From a virus, in the IMG/VR virus record IMGVR_UViG_3300042518_000611, positions 1-21,216 of that record: 21,216 nt of DNA. One strand, written 5' to 3'. This document shows, piece by piece, positions 1-5,972 of the stretch; the first letter of the stretch is position 1, and every line of letters starts with the position of its first letter. The notes under the pieces were generated by a model that worked only from the letters and a program-made list of their open reading frames with translations, had not been told where the DNA came from and ran no database searches. Position numbers and translations under genes: made by a program.

Positions 1-2
1 GG

Positions 3-182
3 GCCTACGTGTCTCGGAATTGCACGCAGACAGAGTCGGCCCCGGATGACTTTGGCGATCCCGAGCCGCTCGAGACGCTTGATCTCTGCCCGTGGGTGCA
101 GAAGCGAATCAAAGAGTTGCGGCTAAAGGAGCGGCACTTCGAAGAGAAGATCCGCCAGGAGTGGGAGCCCATCCTGAGTTGA
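3..182 (+). CDS. C-terminal part of an unknown protein (5' truncated)
   Basis: This open frame enters from the left edge and ends at a TGA at 180-182, leaving 59 visible residues. The visible part starts with a Thr/Ser/Asp-rich stretch, then has a Leu-Asp-Leu-Cys-Pro-Trp patch, and ends in a charged helical stretch rich in Lys, Arg and Glu (about residues 33-57), which could be a coiled coil or nucleic-acid-facing helix. I do not recognise the family. It runs in the same direction as everything downstream and is followed by a 50-base gap holding a hairpin. The frame is supported by its codon pattern and by its agreement with the direction of the neighbours; the function is unknown. Confidence 0.5.
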   Translation, partial: AYVSRNCTQTESAPDDFGDPEPLETLDLCPWVQKRIKELRLKERHFEEKIRQEWEPILS

Positions 183-193
183 CAGCCGTGGCA

Positions 194-225
194 TCCTCCG
201 TGGGTGGATTCATCACCCCGGAGGA
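194..225 (+). promoter_or_regulatory. Hairpin covering the ribosome binding site of the next gene
   Basis: TCCTCCG at 194-200 is complementary to CGGAGGA at 219-225, and the inner GGGTG at 202-206 pairs with CACCC at 214-218, giving a 12-bp stem with one bulged T and a 7-base loop. The right arm contains the GGAGGA that serves as ribosome binding site for the start at 232. It could limit translation of the secreted protein, or act as a terminator for the upstream gene, though no T-run follows. Confidence 0.5.
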
Positions 226-231
226 CACGCC

Positions 232-528
232 ATGCGTTGTCTGCTCGCGTTGATTGTCTGTCTCGCTGCGGTCTCGGCTCACGCTGATACTCGGGTCGTG
301 GTTCGCGGTCCTGCCGTCGTGACGGCCCAGGATCATGCCACGATCATCGCCCGCCGTGGGGCGCTGGTTCACAGCCAGTGCAACCAGTACGAAGGGATCG
401 GCATGGGCAGCACGCCCGAGGCGGCCCGCCGCAACTGCTGTTTCTTCGGGAAGCGGGTGATCGTCGAAGAGGGCGTGGCCTACTCGCCGGCCCGCCGCAT
501 GTGGTTCGCTGTCATCCGGTATCGGTGA
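232..528 (+). CDS. Small secreted protein of unknown function
   Basis: The predicted 98-residue protein starts at an ATG behind a GGAGGA ribosome binding site. Residues 1-18 form a typical signal peptide: Met-Arg-Cys, a hydrophobic core of Leu, Ile, Val and Ala, then a Ser-Ala-His-Ala cleavage-like site before Asp19. The mature part is about 80 residues, basic, with cysteines at about 50, 69 and 70 and many Val and Ala residues. It is too small for an enzyme I can name. In a phage run it might be a superinfection-exclusion or envelope-acting factor, but that is inference. The hairpin at 194-225 overlaps its ribosome binding site and suggests translational control. Confidence 0.7.
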   Translation: MRCLLALIVCLAAVSAHADTRVVVRGPAVVTAQDHATIIARRGALVHSQCNQYEGIGMGSTPEAARRNCCFFGKRVIVEEGVAYSPARRMWFAVIRYR

Positions 529-531
529 CGC

Positions 532-681
532 ATGGCCCCGTGGCTAATCGCCCTGACGGGCGGCATCTACCTCGTGGTCGCGGCCGACCTGGCCCTGCAT
601 GGCAAAGCAGGGCTGGGTCTGGCCTACCTTGGGTATGCGTTTGCGAATGTCGGCCTGTACCTCGCAGCGAGGGCCAGCTGA
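532..681 (+). CDS. Tiny membrane protein (49 aa)
   Basis: A short frame runs from the ATG at 532 to the TGA at 679-681 and encodes 49 residues. Almost all of it is hydrophobic: a first segment at about residues 3-20 and a second at about 27-47, separated by a short His-Gly-Lys turn, which looks like a helical hairpin in the inner membrane. It begins 3 bases after the secreted-protein stop, and its stop shares one base with the start of the RusA-like gene (TGATG). That tight coupling supports it as real. A holin-like role is possible for a two-segment phage protein of this size, but its position beside a recombination gene gives no support for lysis. Confidence 0.6.
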   Translation: MAPWLIALTGGIYLVVAADLALHGKAGLGLAYLGYAFANVGLYLAARAS

Positions 682-1079
682 TGGCGTTCACGTTTGAGGT
701 GCCAGGCGATCCCGTCCCGCAGCCGAGGCCCAGAGTCTCGACTCGGGGCGGGTTCGCTCGGGCCTACGTGCCTTCGACGCATCCCGTTCACGCCTACAGG
801 CAGTCGATCGCAGCAGCTGCTCGAGGTGCTGGCCTTGGCGAGACCGGCGAGCCGCTGAACGTGGTGATTGACGCCGTCTTTGGTCGGCCGAAGTCGCACC
901 TGAACAAGTCTGGTGTGAAGGCGACGGCACCGCGACTGCCCAGGCCCGACGTGGACAACATCGGCAAGGCCGTACTGGATGCCCTGCAGGACGTGATCGG
1001 CGACGACACGATGGTGTCTCGCCTGGTCGTGGAAAAGAGCTTCGGAACCGAAGGACGCACGACCGTGCGGATCTCGTGA
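681..1079 (+). CDS. rusA: RusA-family Holliday junction resolvase
   Basis: This 132-residue protein matches RusA-type endonucleases, which cut Holliday junctions as homodimers during phage recombination and help resolve DNA before packaging. The family signature is visible: an N-terminal Val-Pro-Gly-Asp-Pro-Val-Pro-Gln-Pro-Arg-Pro-Arg segment (residues 7-18), and the catalytic acidic cluster Arg-Pro-Asp-Val-Asp-Asn-Ile at 88-94, followed by Asp100 and Gly-Asp-Asp at 107-109. Asp90, Asp92 and the 108-109 pair fit the metal-binding aspartates known in E. coli RusA, and the length fits the family. I chose the ATG at 681 because it overlaps the upstream stop (TGATG) and starts the conserved domain. 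A longer in-frame opening from 378 would run across two other genes and is not credible. Confidence 0.9.
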   Translation: MAFTFEVPGDPVPQPRPRVSTRGGFARAYVPSTHPVHAYRQSIAAAARGAGLGETGEPLNVVIDAVFGRPKSHLNKSGVKATAPRLPRPDVDNIGKAVLDALQDVIGDDTMVSRLVVEKSFGTEGRTTVRIS

Positions 1080-1702
1080 ACGTGCTGATTCTGACGAGCG
1101 TTTCTGCCAGCATCGCGGACATGGCGGCCGTTACGGTCCCGAACAAAACAGAGTACGCCTTGCTCCACGGGTATTCGTTGCTGGTCGAGAATAAACCGTA
1201 CGACGAAGCCGCGTCGCGGATGGGCCGCCTGTGCGGCTACCTCGACGAGTTTGACATTGTCTGGACGCTTGACTGCGACGCCATCATCACAGACGTGCGG
1301 CAACCGCTGCACGAGCTGCCATGCCTTGGGCCGCACGTCACGGTGTGCGAAGAGGGCATCGTTGAGTGGAACCTGATTAACTGCGGCAGCGTTGTTACGC
1401 GAAACACGGACGAGTCGCGGGCTCTCTGGCAGCGCGTTGAGGAAAGCAAGGATCTATGGCAGTCGCTGGCGTGCGGATGGCAAACGTGGCTTGGTAATGC
1501 AAAGTGCACCCCAGCTGAGCTCGTGACCGTGGCCCCGCTGCGGTCATTTAACTCGTGCGTGTGGAATAGGCCAGCGAACGCACGCGACGAGATCGGTGGC
1601 CACTGGGAACCTGGCGACTTTGTCTATCACCCGTGCGGCGTCTATCCGCATGAAGAAAGGCTTAGATGGATACAGAGAACGCTTCCCTGTGTGAAACGCT
1701 AG
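1076..1702 (+). CDS. Putative GT-A glycosyltransferase (GT34-like)
   Basis: The gene starts at a GTG that overlaps the RusA-like stop by 4 bases (GTGA) and encodes 208 residues. The N-terminus has a beta-strand (Val-Leu-Ile-Leu-Thr), and Thr-Leu-Asp-Cys-Asp-Ala-Ile-Ile at 64-71 is a DxD motif, the metal and nucleotide-sugar binding site of GT-A glycosyltransferases. The Leu-Asp-x-Asp-Ala context, the later Asn-Cys-Gly-Ser (about 101-104) and the His in the C-terminal part recall the galactosyl/mannosyl transferase GMA12/MNN10 (GT34) family, though it is shorter than cellular members. It overlaps the next gene, a second DxD protein, by 37 bases, so the two probably act in one modification pathway. 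Donor and acceptor are unknown; phage structural proteins, DNA or host surface sugars are all possible. Confidence 0.65.
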   Translation: MNVLILTSVSASIADMAAVTVPNKTEYALLHGYSLLVENKPYDEAASRMGRLCGYLDEFDIVWTLDCDAIITDVRQPLHELPCLGPHVTVCEEGIVEWNLINCGSVVTRNTDESRALWQRVEESKDLWQSLACGWQTWLGNAKCTPAELVTVAPLRSFNSCVWNRPANARDEIGGHWEPGDFVYHPCGVYPHEERLRWIQRTLPCVKR

Positions 1703-2592
1703 ACATTCCGGCACACCTGCTGCAGCCGTTGGAGGTGTTCGGTGATTCCTACATCGCCAAGGCCAACGAAGGTGCCATTCGCCTGGCGAACTCTAAGGTG
1801 GCAATCGTCGGCCTGGCCCGCAACTGCGGCGGCCCTCTGCGGGCGAACCTCGAGCAGGCTCTGCAGGTCGCCGAAGGCTGCCAAGATTGGCGGCTGCACA
1901 TTGAAAGCAATGACTGCGACGATGACACGGTGAACGTACTCGCTGAGTTCTGCCGTGCCCACAAGGAAGCCACGTTCCACTACCAGATCCTCGGGCGGAA
2001 GCAATTCTCCGCAGAGTTCGCCGGCCCTCGCACGATCGCTTTGGCCGAGTACCGCGACGCCTGCCAGCGGTGGGTACGTGCGTGTGCAGCTGATGCCGAC
2101 TACGTCATAGCGATCGACTGGGACGCCTGGGGCGGCTTCTCTGTGCCCGGCCTGCTGAATGGCGTGGGCTGGCTTGTCGAGCTCCAGGGGGCGTACGGCA
2201 TGGCCGCCGTTTCGCTGCTCGAGACGGCCACCATGAGCATGGGCGAGGACAACACGCCTAAGCTGACCAGCGGATGGGCGCAGTATGACGCCTGGGCGTT
2301 GCGATTGAACTCCTACTGGGACGACTACACCGCTGGCCTCGGCGGGTGGAAACATCAGTGGATCCCACCCGTGGGATCGCCGCCGGTGCGTGTGTGTTCG
2401 GCCTTCGGCGGGCTCGTGGTCTATCGGACTGATGCCTACCTGAAAGGCACGTACGACGGCGTGCACGATTGCGAACATGTGGCGTTTCACAAAAGCATCG
2501 AGAAGGCAACAGGTGGGCAGGGGCTGTACCTGTGCCCGTCGATGCGAACTGTAATGCGGTGGATGAATGCGCGGCATAACGGCGACGATTGA
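1666..2592 (+). CDS. Putative glycosyltransferase with DxD motif
   Basis: This predicted protein has 308 residues. A Val-Ala-Ile-Val-Gly-Leu-Ala-Arg-Asn-Cys segment at 45-54 looks like the first strand and loop of a GT-A fold. Ile-Glu-Ser-Asn-Asp-Cys-Asp-Asp-Asp at 79-87 resembles the second strand, and Val-Ile-Ala-Ile-Asp-Trp-Asp-Ala-Trp-Gly at 147-156 carries the DxD motif (Asp151, Asp153). The order resembles CAP59/mannosyltransferase-like and other phage glycosyltransferases. A His-Asp-Cys-Glu-His near the C-terminus could supply a metal ligand. It begins inside the end of the previous glycosyltransferase gene in another frame, so the pair look translationally coupled. The acceptor cannot be read from sequence. 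Confidence 0.65.
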   Translation: MDTENASLCETLDIPAHLLQPLEVFGDSYIAKANEGAIRLANSKVAIVGLARNCGGPLRANLEQALQVAEGCQDWRLHIESNDCDDDTVNVLAEFCRAHKEATFHYQILGRKQFSAEFAGPRTIALAEYRDACQRWVRACAADADYVIAIDWDAWGGFSVPGLLNGVGWLVELQGAYGMAAVSLLETATMSMGEDNTPKLTSGWAQYDAWALRLNSYWDDYTAGLGGWKHQWIPPVGSPPVRVCSAFGGLVVYRTDAYLKGTYDGVHDCEHVAFHKSIEKATGGQGLYLCPSMRTVMRWMNARHNGDD

Positions 2593-2920
2593 CGTTGCGA
2601 CATTCCGAGCCGATTGGATGACGCACATGCCGATCTCGGCACTGTGCGAGCGGTGGACGATTTCCAAAGACCAGGTCCTGCGGCTCCGCGACGTGTGGCG
2701 GCTGCCGCTGCGGAATGACCGCCGGCTGCGGTTCAAGCCGGAACGCCAGAGAGACCCGACGCCACGCGAGATCGCCCAGGCGTGCCGCGAGATCCAAGCC
2801 AGGTGGGACGAGCGGACCCGTGAAGAGCGGGCAGTGGTGAAGCGGTCCACCGTGTCGATGCAGCGCATCGAGATGACGCCCGAGGCCCGGACCGCGTTCG
2901 AGCAGATGGGTGACGAGTGA
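2567..2920 (+). CDS. Small HTH-like DNA-binding protein
   Basis: The frame encodes 117 residues and overlaps the preceding gene by 26 bases. An internal ATG at 2618 would remove the overlap, so the start is uncertain. Residues 24-45 (Ser-Ala-Leu-Cys-Glu-Arg-Trp-Thr-Ile-Ser-Lys-Asp-Gln-Val onward) have the spacing of a helix-turn-helix with a turn around Thr-Ile-Ser, as in homeodomain-like or terminase-small-subunit-like DNA binders. A basic stretch follows, then a helix of the Glu-Ile-Ala-Gln-Ala-Cys-Arg-Glu-Ile-Gln-Ala-Arg-Trp type, a pattern I associate with phage hypothetical proteins. It might be a regulator of this run. The true small terminase is at 11338, so this is not needed for that role. 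Confidence 0.55.
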   Translation: MRGITATIDVATFRADWMTHMPISALCERWTISKDQVLRLRDVWRLPLRNDRRLRFKPERQRDPTPREIAQACREIQARWDERTREERAVVKRSTVSMQRIEMTPEARTAFEQMGDE

Positions 2921-3180
2921 AGATGCCCGACTACGTCGAACGGCGGATCGTGATCGAGGTCGGCCGGCAGTATGCCTACGTCTACATGACCACGGGCGAC
3001 GGAAAGTTGATCGCCGGCCGTGAGGAGTCGTTCAAGCAACCGTATCGGCTGGATCTCAAGGAAGCCGCCGAAGAAGCGACTGACTTGTGGGATCTCGTCT
3101 ATGACCACCTAAACGACACGATCAACTTTCCTCTGCCAGAGGCGGGGGATGATGGGCCAGACTCCGAAGAGGAGGACTGA
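2917..3180 (+). CDS. Hypothetical protein, acidic C-terminus
   Basis: This 87-residue frame starts at a GTG overlapping the upstream stop by 4 bases (GTGA); an ATG two codons later is the alternative. The first half alternates hydrophobic and charged residues like a small beta-sheet (Arg-Arg-Ile-Val-Ile-Glu-Val, Tyr-Ala-Tyr-Val-Tyr-Met). The second half is helical, and the last 13 residues are mostly Asp and Glu. An acidic tail of this kind can mimic DNA or bind a basic partner, but there is no family match I can name. Its tight coupling to both neighbours supports it as a real gene of the same transcript. Confidence 0.6.
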   Translation: MKMPDYVERRIVIEVGRQYAYVYMTTGDGKLIAGREESFKQPYRLDLKEAAEEATDLWDLVYDHLNDTINFPLPEAGDDGPDSEEED

Positions 3181-3185
3181 CGCCC

Positions 3186-3491
3186 ATGCCCAGCTTCGAG
3201 ATGACGCCCGACGAGATCGGGCAGTACGGCGCGAACCTCACCATCTGGGAGAAGCTCGCGCTGCTCAATTCTTTCGCCCCGCTCCTGACGTTTGGGCAGC
3301 GATACCTCTCGGCGTTTGATCCGTATGCCAAGGCGGTCGTGGTGGGAGAAGCGTGCGAATGGCTGGCAAGCAAGACCGACAGCGGCCTGGACGACGAGTT
3401 GGTAAAGCACGTCGCGGCCCTGCTCAAAACCAAAGAGGGCGAGCAGCTCGTCCGGTGGGCGGTCGCAAAAATCGAAGGGATGCGGGCGTGA
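3186..3491 (+). CDS. Hypothetical protein (101 aa)
   Basis: The frame starts at an ATG 5 bases after the previous stop, with GAGGA about 8 bases upstream, and ends in a GTGA overlap with the next gene. It encodes 101 residues predicted to be mainly helical, beginning Met-Pro-Ser-Phe-Glu-Met-Thr-Pro-Asp-Glu-Ile. Moderately hydrophobic stretches occur at 25-39 and 47-60, but they are too broken by charge to call membrane segments. I do not recognise the family. Its position just before a membrane protein and a peptidase makes it a candidate partner of that cluster, by context only. Confidence 0.6.
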   Translation: MPSFEMTPDEIGQYGANLTIWEKLALLNSFAPLLTFGQRYLSAFDPYAKAVVVGEACEWLASKTDSGLDDELVKHVAALLKTKEGEQLVRWAVAKIEGMRA

Positions 3492-4093
3492 CTGATGAAT
3501 CACTTCGTGCCGCTGCCGTCCTTGCTGCGGCGGCTCTACTCGCTGCTCCCTACCGGGCACAAATCCAAGCCTACGCGCACCGTGCGTTGGAAGCCGGAAA
3601 AGAAAAAGCGGGACTCATCGCACGGGTCGCAGCAGCCGCTCTGATTATCGCGGCAGCGTGGGGCAAGGTGCCGATGCCGTCGCTGGCGTTGCCTGCGGCG
3701 GTGCAGTCGGTGAAGGTCGAGACGCCGAGTGCTGAGATGCAAGCCGTTGTCGCTCCTGTTGCTGCCGAGCTTTCCGACCTGAACGCTGTTGACCGTGCCG
3801 TCTGGGCTGAGGCTTGGACAAAAGCCGCCCTGGTGGTCGAGGGCGACGGCGTTTCACAAGAGGTCGCGTTCACAGACACTCGCTCGCTGCGTGCATACAC
3901 CGCCCTTGCTCTCGATATTGCGTGGCGGCGGATTCATGGCAAGCCGCCGGGAGACGAGAAGCTTCAAGCGGCGGTGGAGAAAGCGTACGCCCAAGGCATC
4001 GGGCTGGCGGTAGTCAGCGTCACGAAGGACATCCGAAAGCAGTACGCAGATTTCGCCCGCGCGATGGCATGGGCCGGATTCGGGAAGGGGTGA
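3488..4093 (+). CDS. Two-segment membrane protein
   Basis: I place the start at the GTG at 3488, which overlaps the upstream stop (GTGA) and gives 201 residues. A longer in-frame opening to 3353 would lie inside the previous gene. Residues 7-21 and 43-59 are Ala/Leu/Ile-rich and look like two membrane helices separated by a basic loop of about 20 residues. The rest, about 140 residues, is a mixed hydrophilic domain with Trp-Ala-Glu-Ala-Trp-Thr-Lys-Ala-Ala at 106-114 and further helices. Size and layout are compatible with an envelope-anchored phage factor, and it lies 3 bases before the papain-like peptidase gene. A holin-type role is a guess from context; the large soluble domain is unusual for a classic holin. 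Confidence 0.6.
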   Translation: MTDESLRAAAVLAAAALLAAPYRAQIQAYAHRALEAGKEKAGLIARVAAAALIIAAAWGKVPMPSLALPAAVQSVKVETPSAEMQAVVAPVAAELSDLNAVDRAVWAEAWTKAALVVEGDGVSQEVAFTDTRSLRAYTALALDIAWRRIHGKPPGDEKLQAAVEKAYAQGIGLAVVSVTKDIRKQYADFARAMAWAGFGKG

Positions 4094-4096
4094 AGC

Positions 4097-5029
4097 GTGG
4101 CGTTCATCCCGATGTTCGGCTACGAGCCCGATCCGTACGGTGCTGCGGAGTTCGTGGCATCTCTGCCGCACCCGACGCTGGCAGACGCTGGCCCAGGCTT
4201 GCAGGCGGCGAAGCACGACGTAAGCCTGTCGGCGCTGCTGCTCAAGTCGATGCCGTCGTGGAAGCGTGGCAAGCAGCCAATCGGCAGTTGCGTCGGCTGG
4301 GGAACCGCGATGACGGTGGACTGTCTAGCAGCCGCCGACATTTGGCTGCGACGCGACCCGGAAGTGTGGGGCGGGCTGTGCATCCCCGGCGTCGTCTACG
4401 GGCTTTCCCGTGTCGAGGCGAGGGGCCAGAGCCGCAACCTCGGTGGCGACGGCAGCACCGGCTACCACGCAGCCAAGGCGATCCGCGATTTCGGCACGCT
4501 GCACTTCGGCCAGGACTACGGCGGCAAGCGGTGGGACAAGCCGCTGAGCGGCACCGAAGAGTCAGCACTGGGCCGCGACGGCCTACCTGACAAGCTCGAA
4601 CCGTACGCTGCAAAGCACAAGGTCGCCGAAGTCACGCTGGTGAAGTCGTTCGATGACTGTGCGAAAGCCATCTCGAACGGCTACCCGGTGTTTCTGTGTT
4701 CGATGCGTGGCTTCTCGATGAAGTTCCGCGAGTACCCCAACCTCGGCGGCGGCTGGCTCGTCCCGATGGGGACCTGGGCGCACTGCATGATGGGCTGCGA
4801 TTTGCGGTGGGATCGGCCTGCCATCAGGGTGCCCAATAGCTGGGGTGATTGCTACGACGGGCCTGTTGACGAGAAGGCTCCGCCGGCGTTGCAGCGTTCG
4901 GCTGGCTGGGTTGATGCCGAAGTCATCGACTCGATGTGCCGTGGTGGCGATAGCTATGCCGTCTCAGGGTTCAGCGGCTTCGAGCCTTCGCTCATGCCAG
5001 AGTCCGGTTGGCTTACGGGGATTCTGTAA
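4097..5029 (+). CDS. Papain-like (C1-type) cysteine peptidase
   Basis: The GTG at 4097 opens a 310-residue protein with the layout of a papain-fold cysteine peptidase. Lys-Gln-Pro-Ile-Gly-Ser-Cys-Val-Gly-Trp at 59-68 supplies a candidate oxyanion Gln60 and nucleophile Cys65. His229 (Trp-Ala-His-Cys-Met-Met-Gly) fits the catalytic histidine, and Asn247 sits in Asn-Ser-Trp-Gly (247-250), the hallmark around the third catalytic residue. The Gln-Cys spacing is one residue shorter than in papain, and the region between Cys65 and His229 is about 30 residues longer than papain's. There is no signal peptide or propeptide that I can see, so the enzyme would be cytoplasmic until released. It sits among small membrane proteins and just before an envelope-targeted protein, suggesting action on envelope proteins. 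Virion maturation or a toxin-like role are alternatives. Confidence 0.78.
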   Translation: MAFIPMFGYEPDPYGAAEFVASLPHPTLADAGPGLQAAKHDVSLSALLLKSMPSWKRGKQPIGSCVGWGTAMTVDCLAAADIWLRRDPEVWGGLCIPGVVYGLSRVEARGQSRNLGGDGSTGYHAAKAIRDFGTLHFGQDYGGKRWDKPLSGTEESALGRDGLPDKLEPYAAKHKVAEVTLVKSFDDCAKAISNGYPVFLCSMRGFSMKFREYPNLGGGWLVPMGTWAHCMMGCDLRWDRPAIRVPNSWGDCYDGPVDEKAPPALQRSAGWVDAEVIDSMCRGGDSYAVSGFSGFEPSLMPESGWLTGIL

Positions 5030-5322
5030 TGCGTTGGCTCGTCTGTTTCCTAGTCGTTTCCGGCGGCTGCGTGGCAACACTCCCTGCCGGAGATCCTTCG
5101 ATCACTGCCGACATCGCAGCCGAGACGGCTCGCATGGTGATTCTGATGCGGCATGAGATGCCGCCGACACCTGCACCGGCGTCAGATGTTTGTGAGAACT
5201 GCGACGGGGCCGGGAAGGTCCGAAGCGGCGATGGCATTTCTGTCTTTACGTGTCCGGTATGCAAGGGCACCGGCAAGAAGCCGAAGGCCCAGCCCTGCCC
5301 AGACGGGAAGTGCCCCAAATGA
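5029..5322 (+). CDS. Envelope-targeted protein with two DnaJ-type zinc motifs
   Basis: I choose the ATG at 5029 because it overlaps the peptidase stop (TAATG) and begins with a hydrophobic leader; an in-frame ATG at 5008 would put polar residues first. The product has 97 residues. Residues 3-14 form a short hydrophobic core ending Val-Ser-Gly-Gly-Cys, which is close to a lipobox but has Ser at -3. The C-terminal third has Cys55-x-x-Cys58-x-Gly-x-Gly and Cys75-x-x-Cys78-x-Gly-x-Gly, two copies of the DnaJ central-domain zinc motif, plus a pair of cysteines at 90 and 95. Two such repeats would make one zinc site. It is probably a small lipoprotein or membrane-tethered protein partner of the peptidase. 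Zinc binding is a family-based inference. Confidence 0.6.
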   Translation: MRWLVCFLVVSGGCVATLPAGDPSITADIAAETARMVILMRHEMPPTPAPASDVCENCDGAGKVRSGDGISVFTCPVCKGTGKKPKAQPCPDGKCPK

Positions 5323-5681
5323 CGCTCGCCGACCTCCAAGCCCAATGCTGGGCCGACCTCCCGCCGATCCGCAAAAGGCTCGTCGGCCGCGACACGGTGA
5401 ACGACCTGTTGCAGCTTGCCGTTGCGAACTGGTCTGGCGACTACCTCGCCGCATGCCGCGACAACCAGCAGCGCGACGTGTACGTGCATGCGTTGCTCAC
5501 GGCGGTGAAGCGGGAGCATCAGGCTGCGGGCGACAAAGACCCGAATGAGTACGGGTTCATCTGGGTTCTGCTGCTGCAAGCCGTTGCGGTCGCCGTCGTA
5601 CAGTGGTTGGTGGCATGGTGGCTTGAGCGACTGTCACACAGGGCGTTGCTTACGGTCATGCAGTACGAGCTAACGAAATGA
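5319..5681 (+). CDS. Small membrane protein with C-terminal TM segment
   Basis: The ATG at 5319 overlaps the upstream stop (ATGA) and gives 120 residues. Residues 1-75 are soluble and helical. Residues 80-102 are strongly hydrophobic and aromatic (Phe, Ile, Trp, Val, Leu), giving one membrane helix, followed by a basic tail. One hydrophobic helix after a soluble N-terminal domain is unlike class I holins but would suit a spanin-like or regulatory membrane protein. It forms a chain with the two neighbouring genes through 4-base overlaps on both sides, so all three are likely made together. Confidence 0.6.
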   Translation: MTLADLQAQCWADLPPIRKRLVGRDTVNDLLQLAVANWSGDYLAACRDNQQRDVYVHALLTAVKREHQAAGDKDPNEYGFIWVLLLQAVAVAVVQWLVAWWLERLSHRALLTVMQYELTK

Positions 5682-5941
5682 CCAAGGAAGAAATCGGCGG
5701 CACACTCGGCAGCATCATGGAACGCTGGGGCTTCCCGGTGCTTGTGGCGTTGGCTGCGGGCTGGGTGCTTCGGCACGACGTGCTGCTGCCACTGGTCGAG
5801 GAGCATCGGTCGTTTGTGAAGTCGCTGAGCGAGACGCAGCGTGAGATTTCGCAGGCGGTGAATGAGCAGACCCGCTTGCTCTATGCACTACAACCGAGAA
5901 CTACCGCGACAGGCAGCGACGCCGGGCGCGACCAGAACTAA
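5678..5941 (+). CDS. Small holin-like membrane protein
   Basis: This frame encodes 87 residues and starts with an ATG that overlaps the preceding stop by 4 bases. Residues 17-33 form one hydrophobic segment, followed by a charged amphipathic helix (about 38-70) with heptad-like Leu, Ile and Val spacing, and a polar tail. One membrane segment plus a coiled-coil-like cytoplasmic helix is seen in several phage holin or holin-associated proteins. It closes the membrane/peptidase cluster before a 31-base gap. I infer a lysis-related role from length, topology and place only; no holin family signature is visible. Confidence 0.55.
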   Translation: MTKEEIGGTLGSIMERWGFPVLVALAAGWVLRHDVLLPLVEEHRSFVKSLSETQREISQAVNEQTRLLYALQPRTTATGSDAGRDQN

Positions 5942-5972
5942 CGACCTTACATCCCTACAGTAGCGACGCGCC

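Noticed and set aside
378-680. In-frame upstream extension of the RusA-like gene
   Set aside because: It overlaps the secreted and tiny membrane protein genes, is Pro/Arg/Gly-rich, and the conserved domain starts at 681.
2567-2920. HTH-like protein as the small terminase subunit
   Set aside because: A clear P27-type small terminase lies directly before the large subunit at 11338.
1699-3108. Long (469-codon) minus-strand frame across glycosyltransferase and HTH-like genes
   Set aside because: It covers three coupled + strand genes and shows no recognisable domain.
3353-3487. Upstream extension of the two-segment membrane protein
   Set aside because: It lies entirely within the preceding gene and is Arg/Gly-rich; the GTG at 3488 has the usual GTGA coupling.
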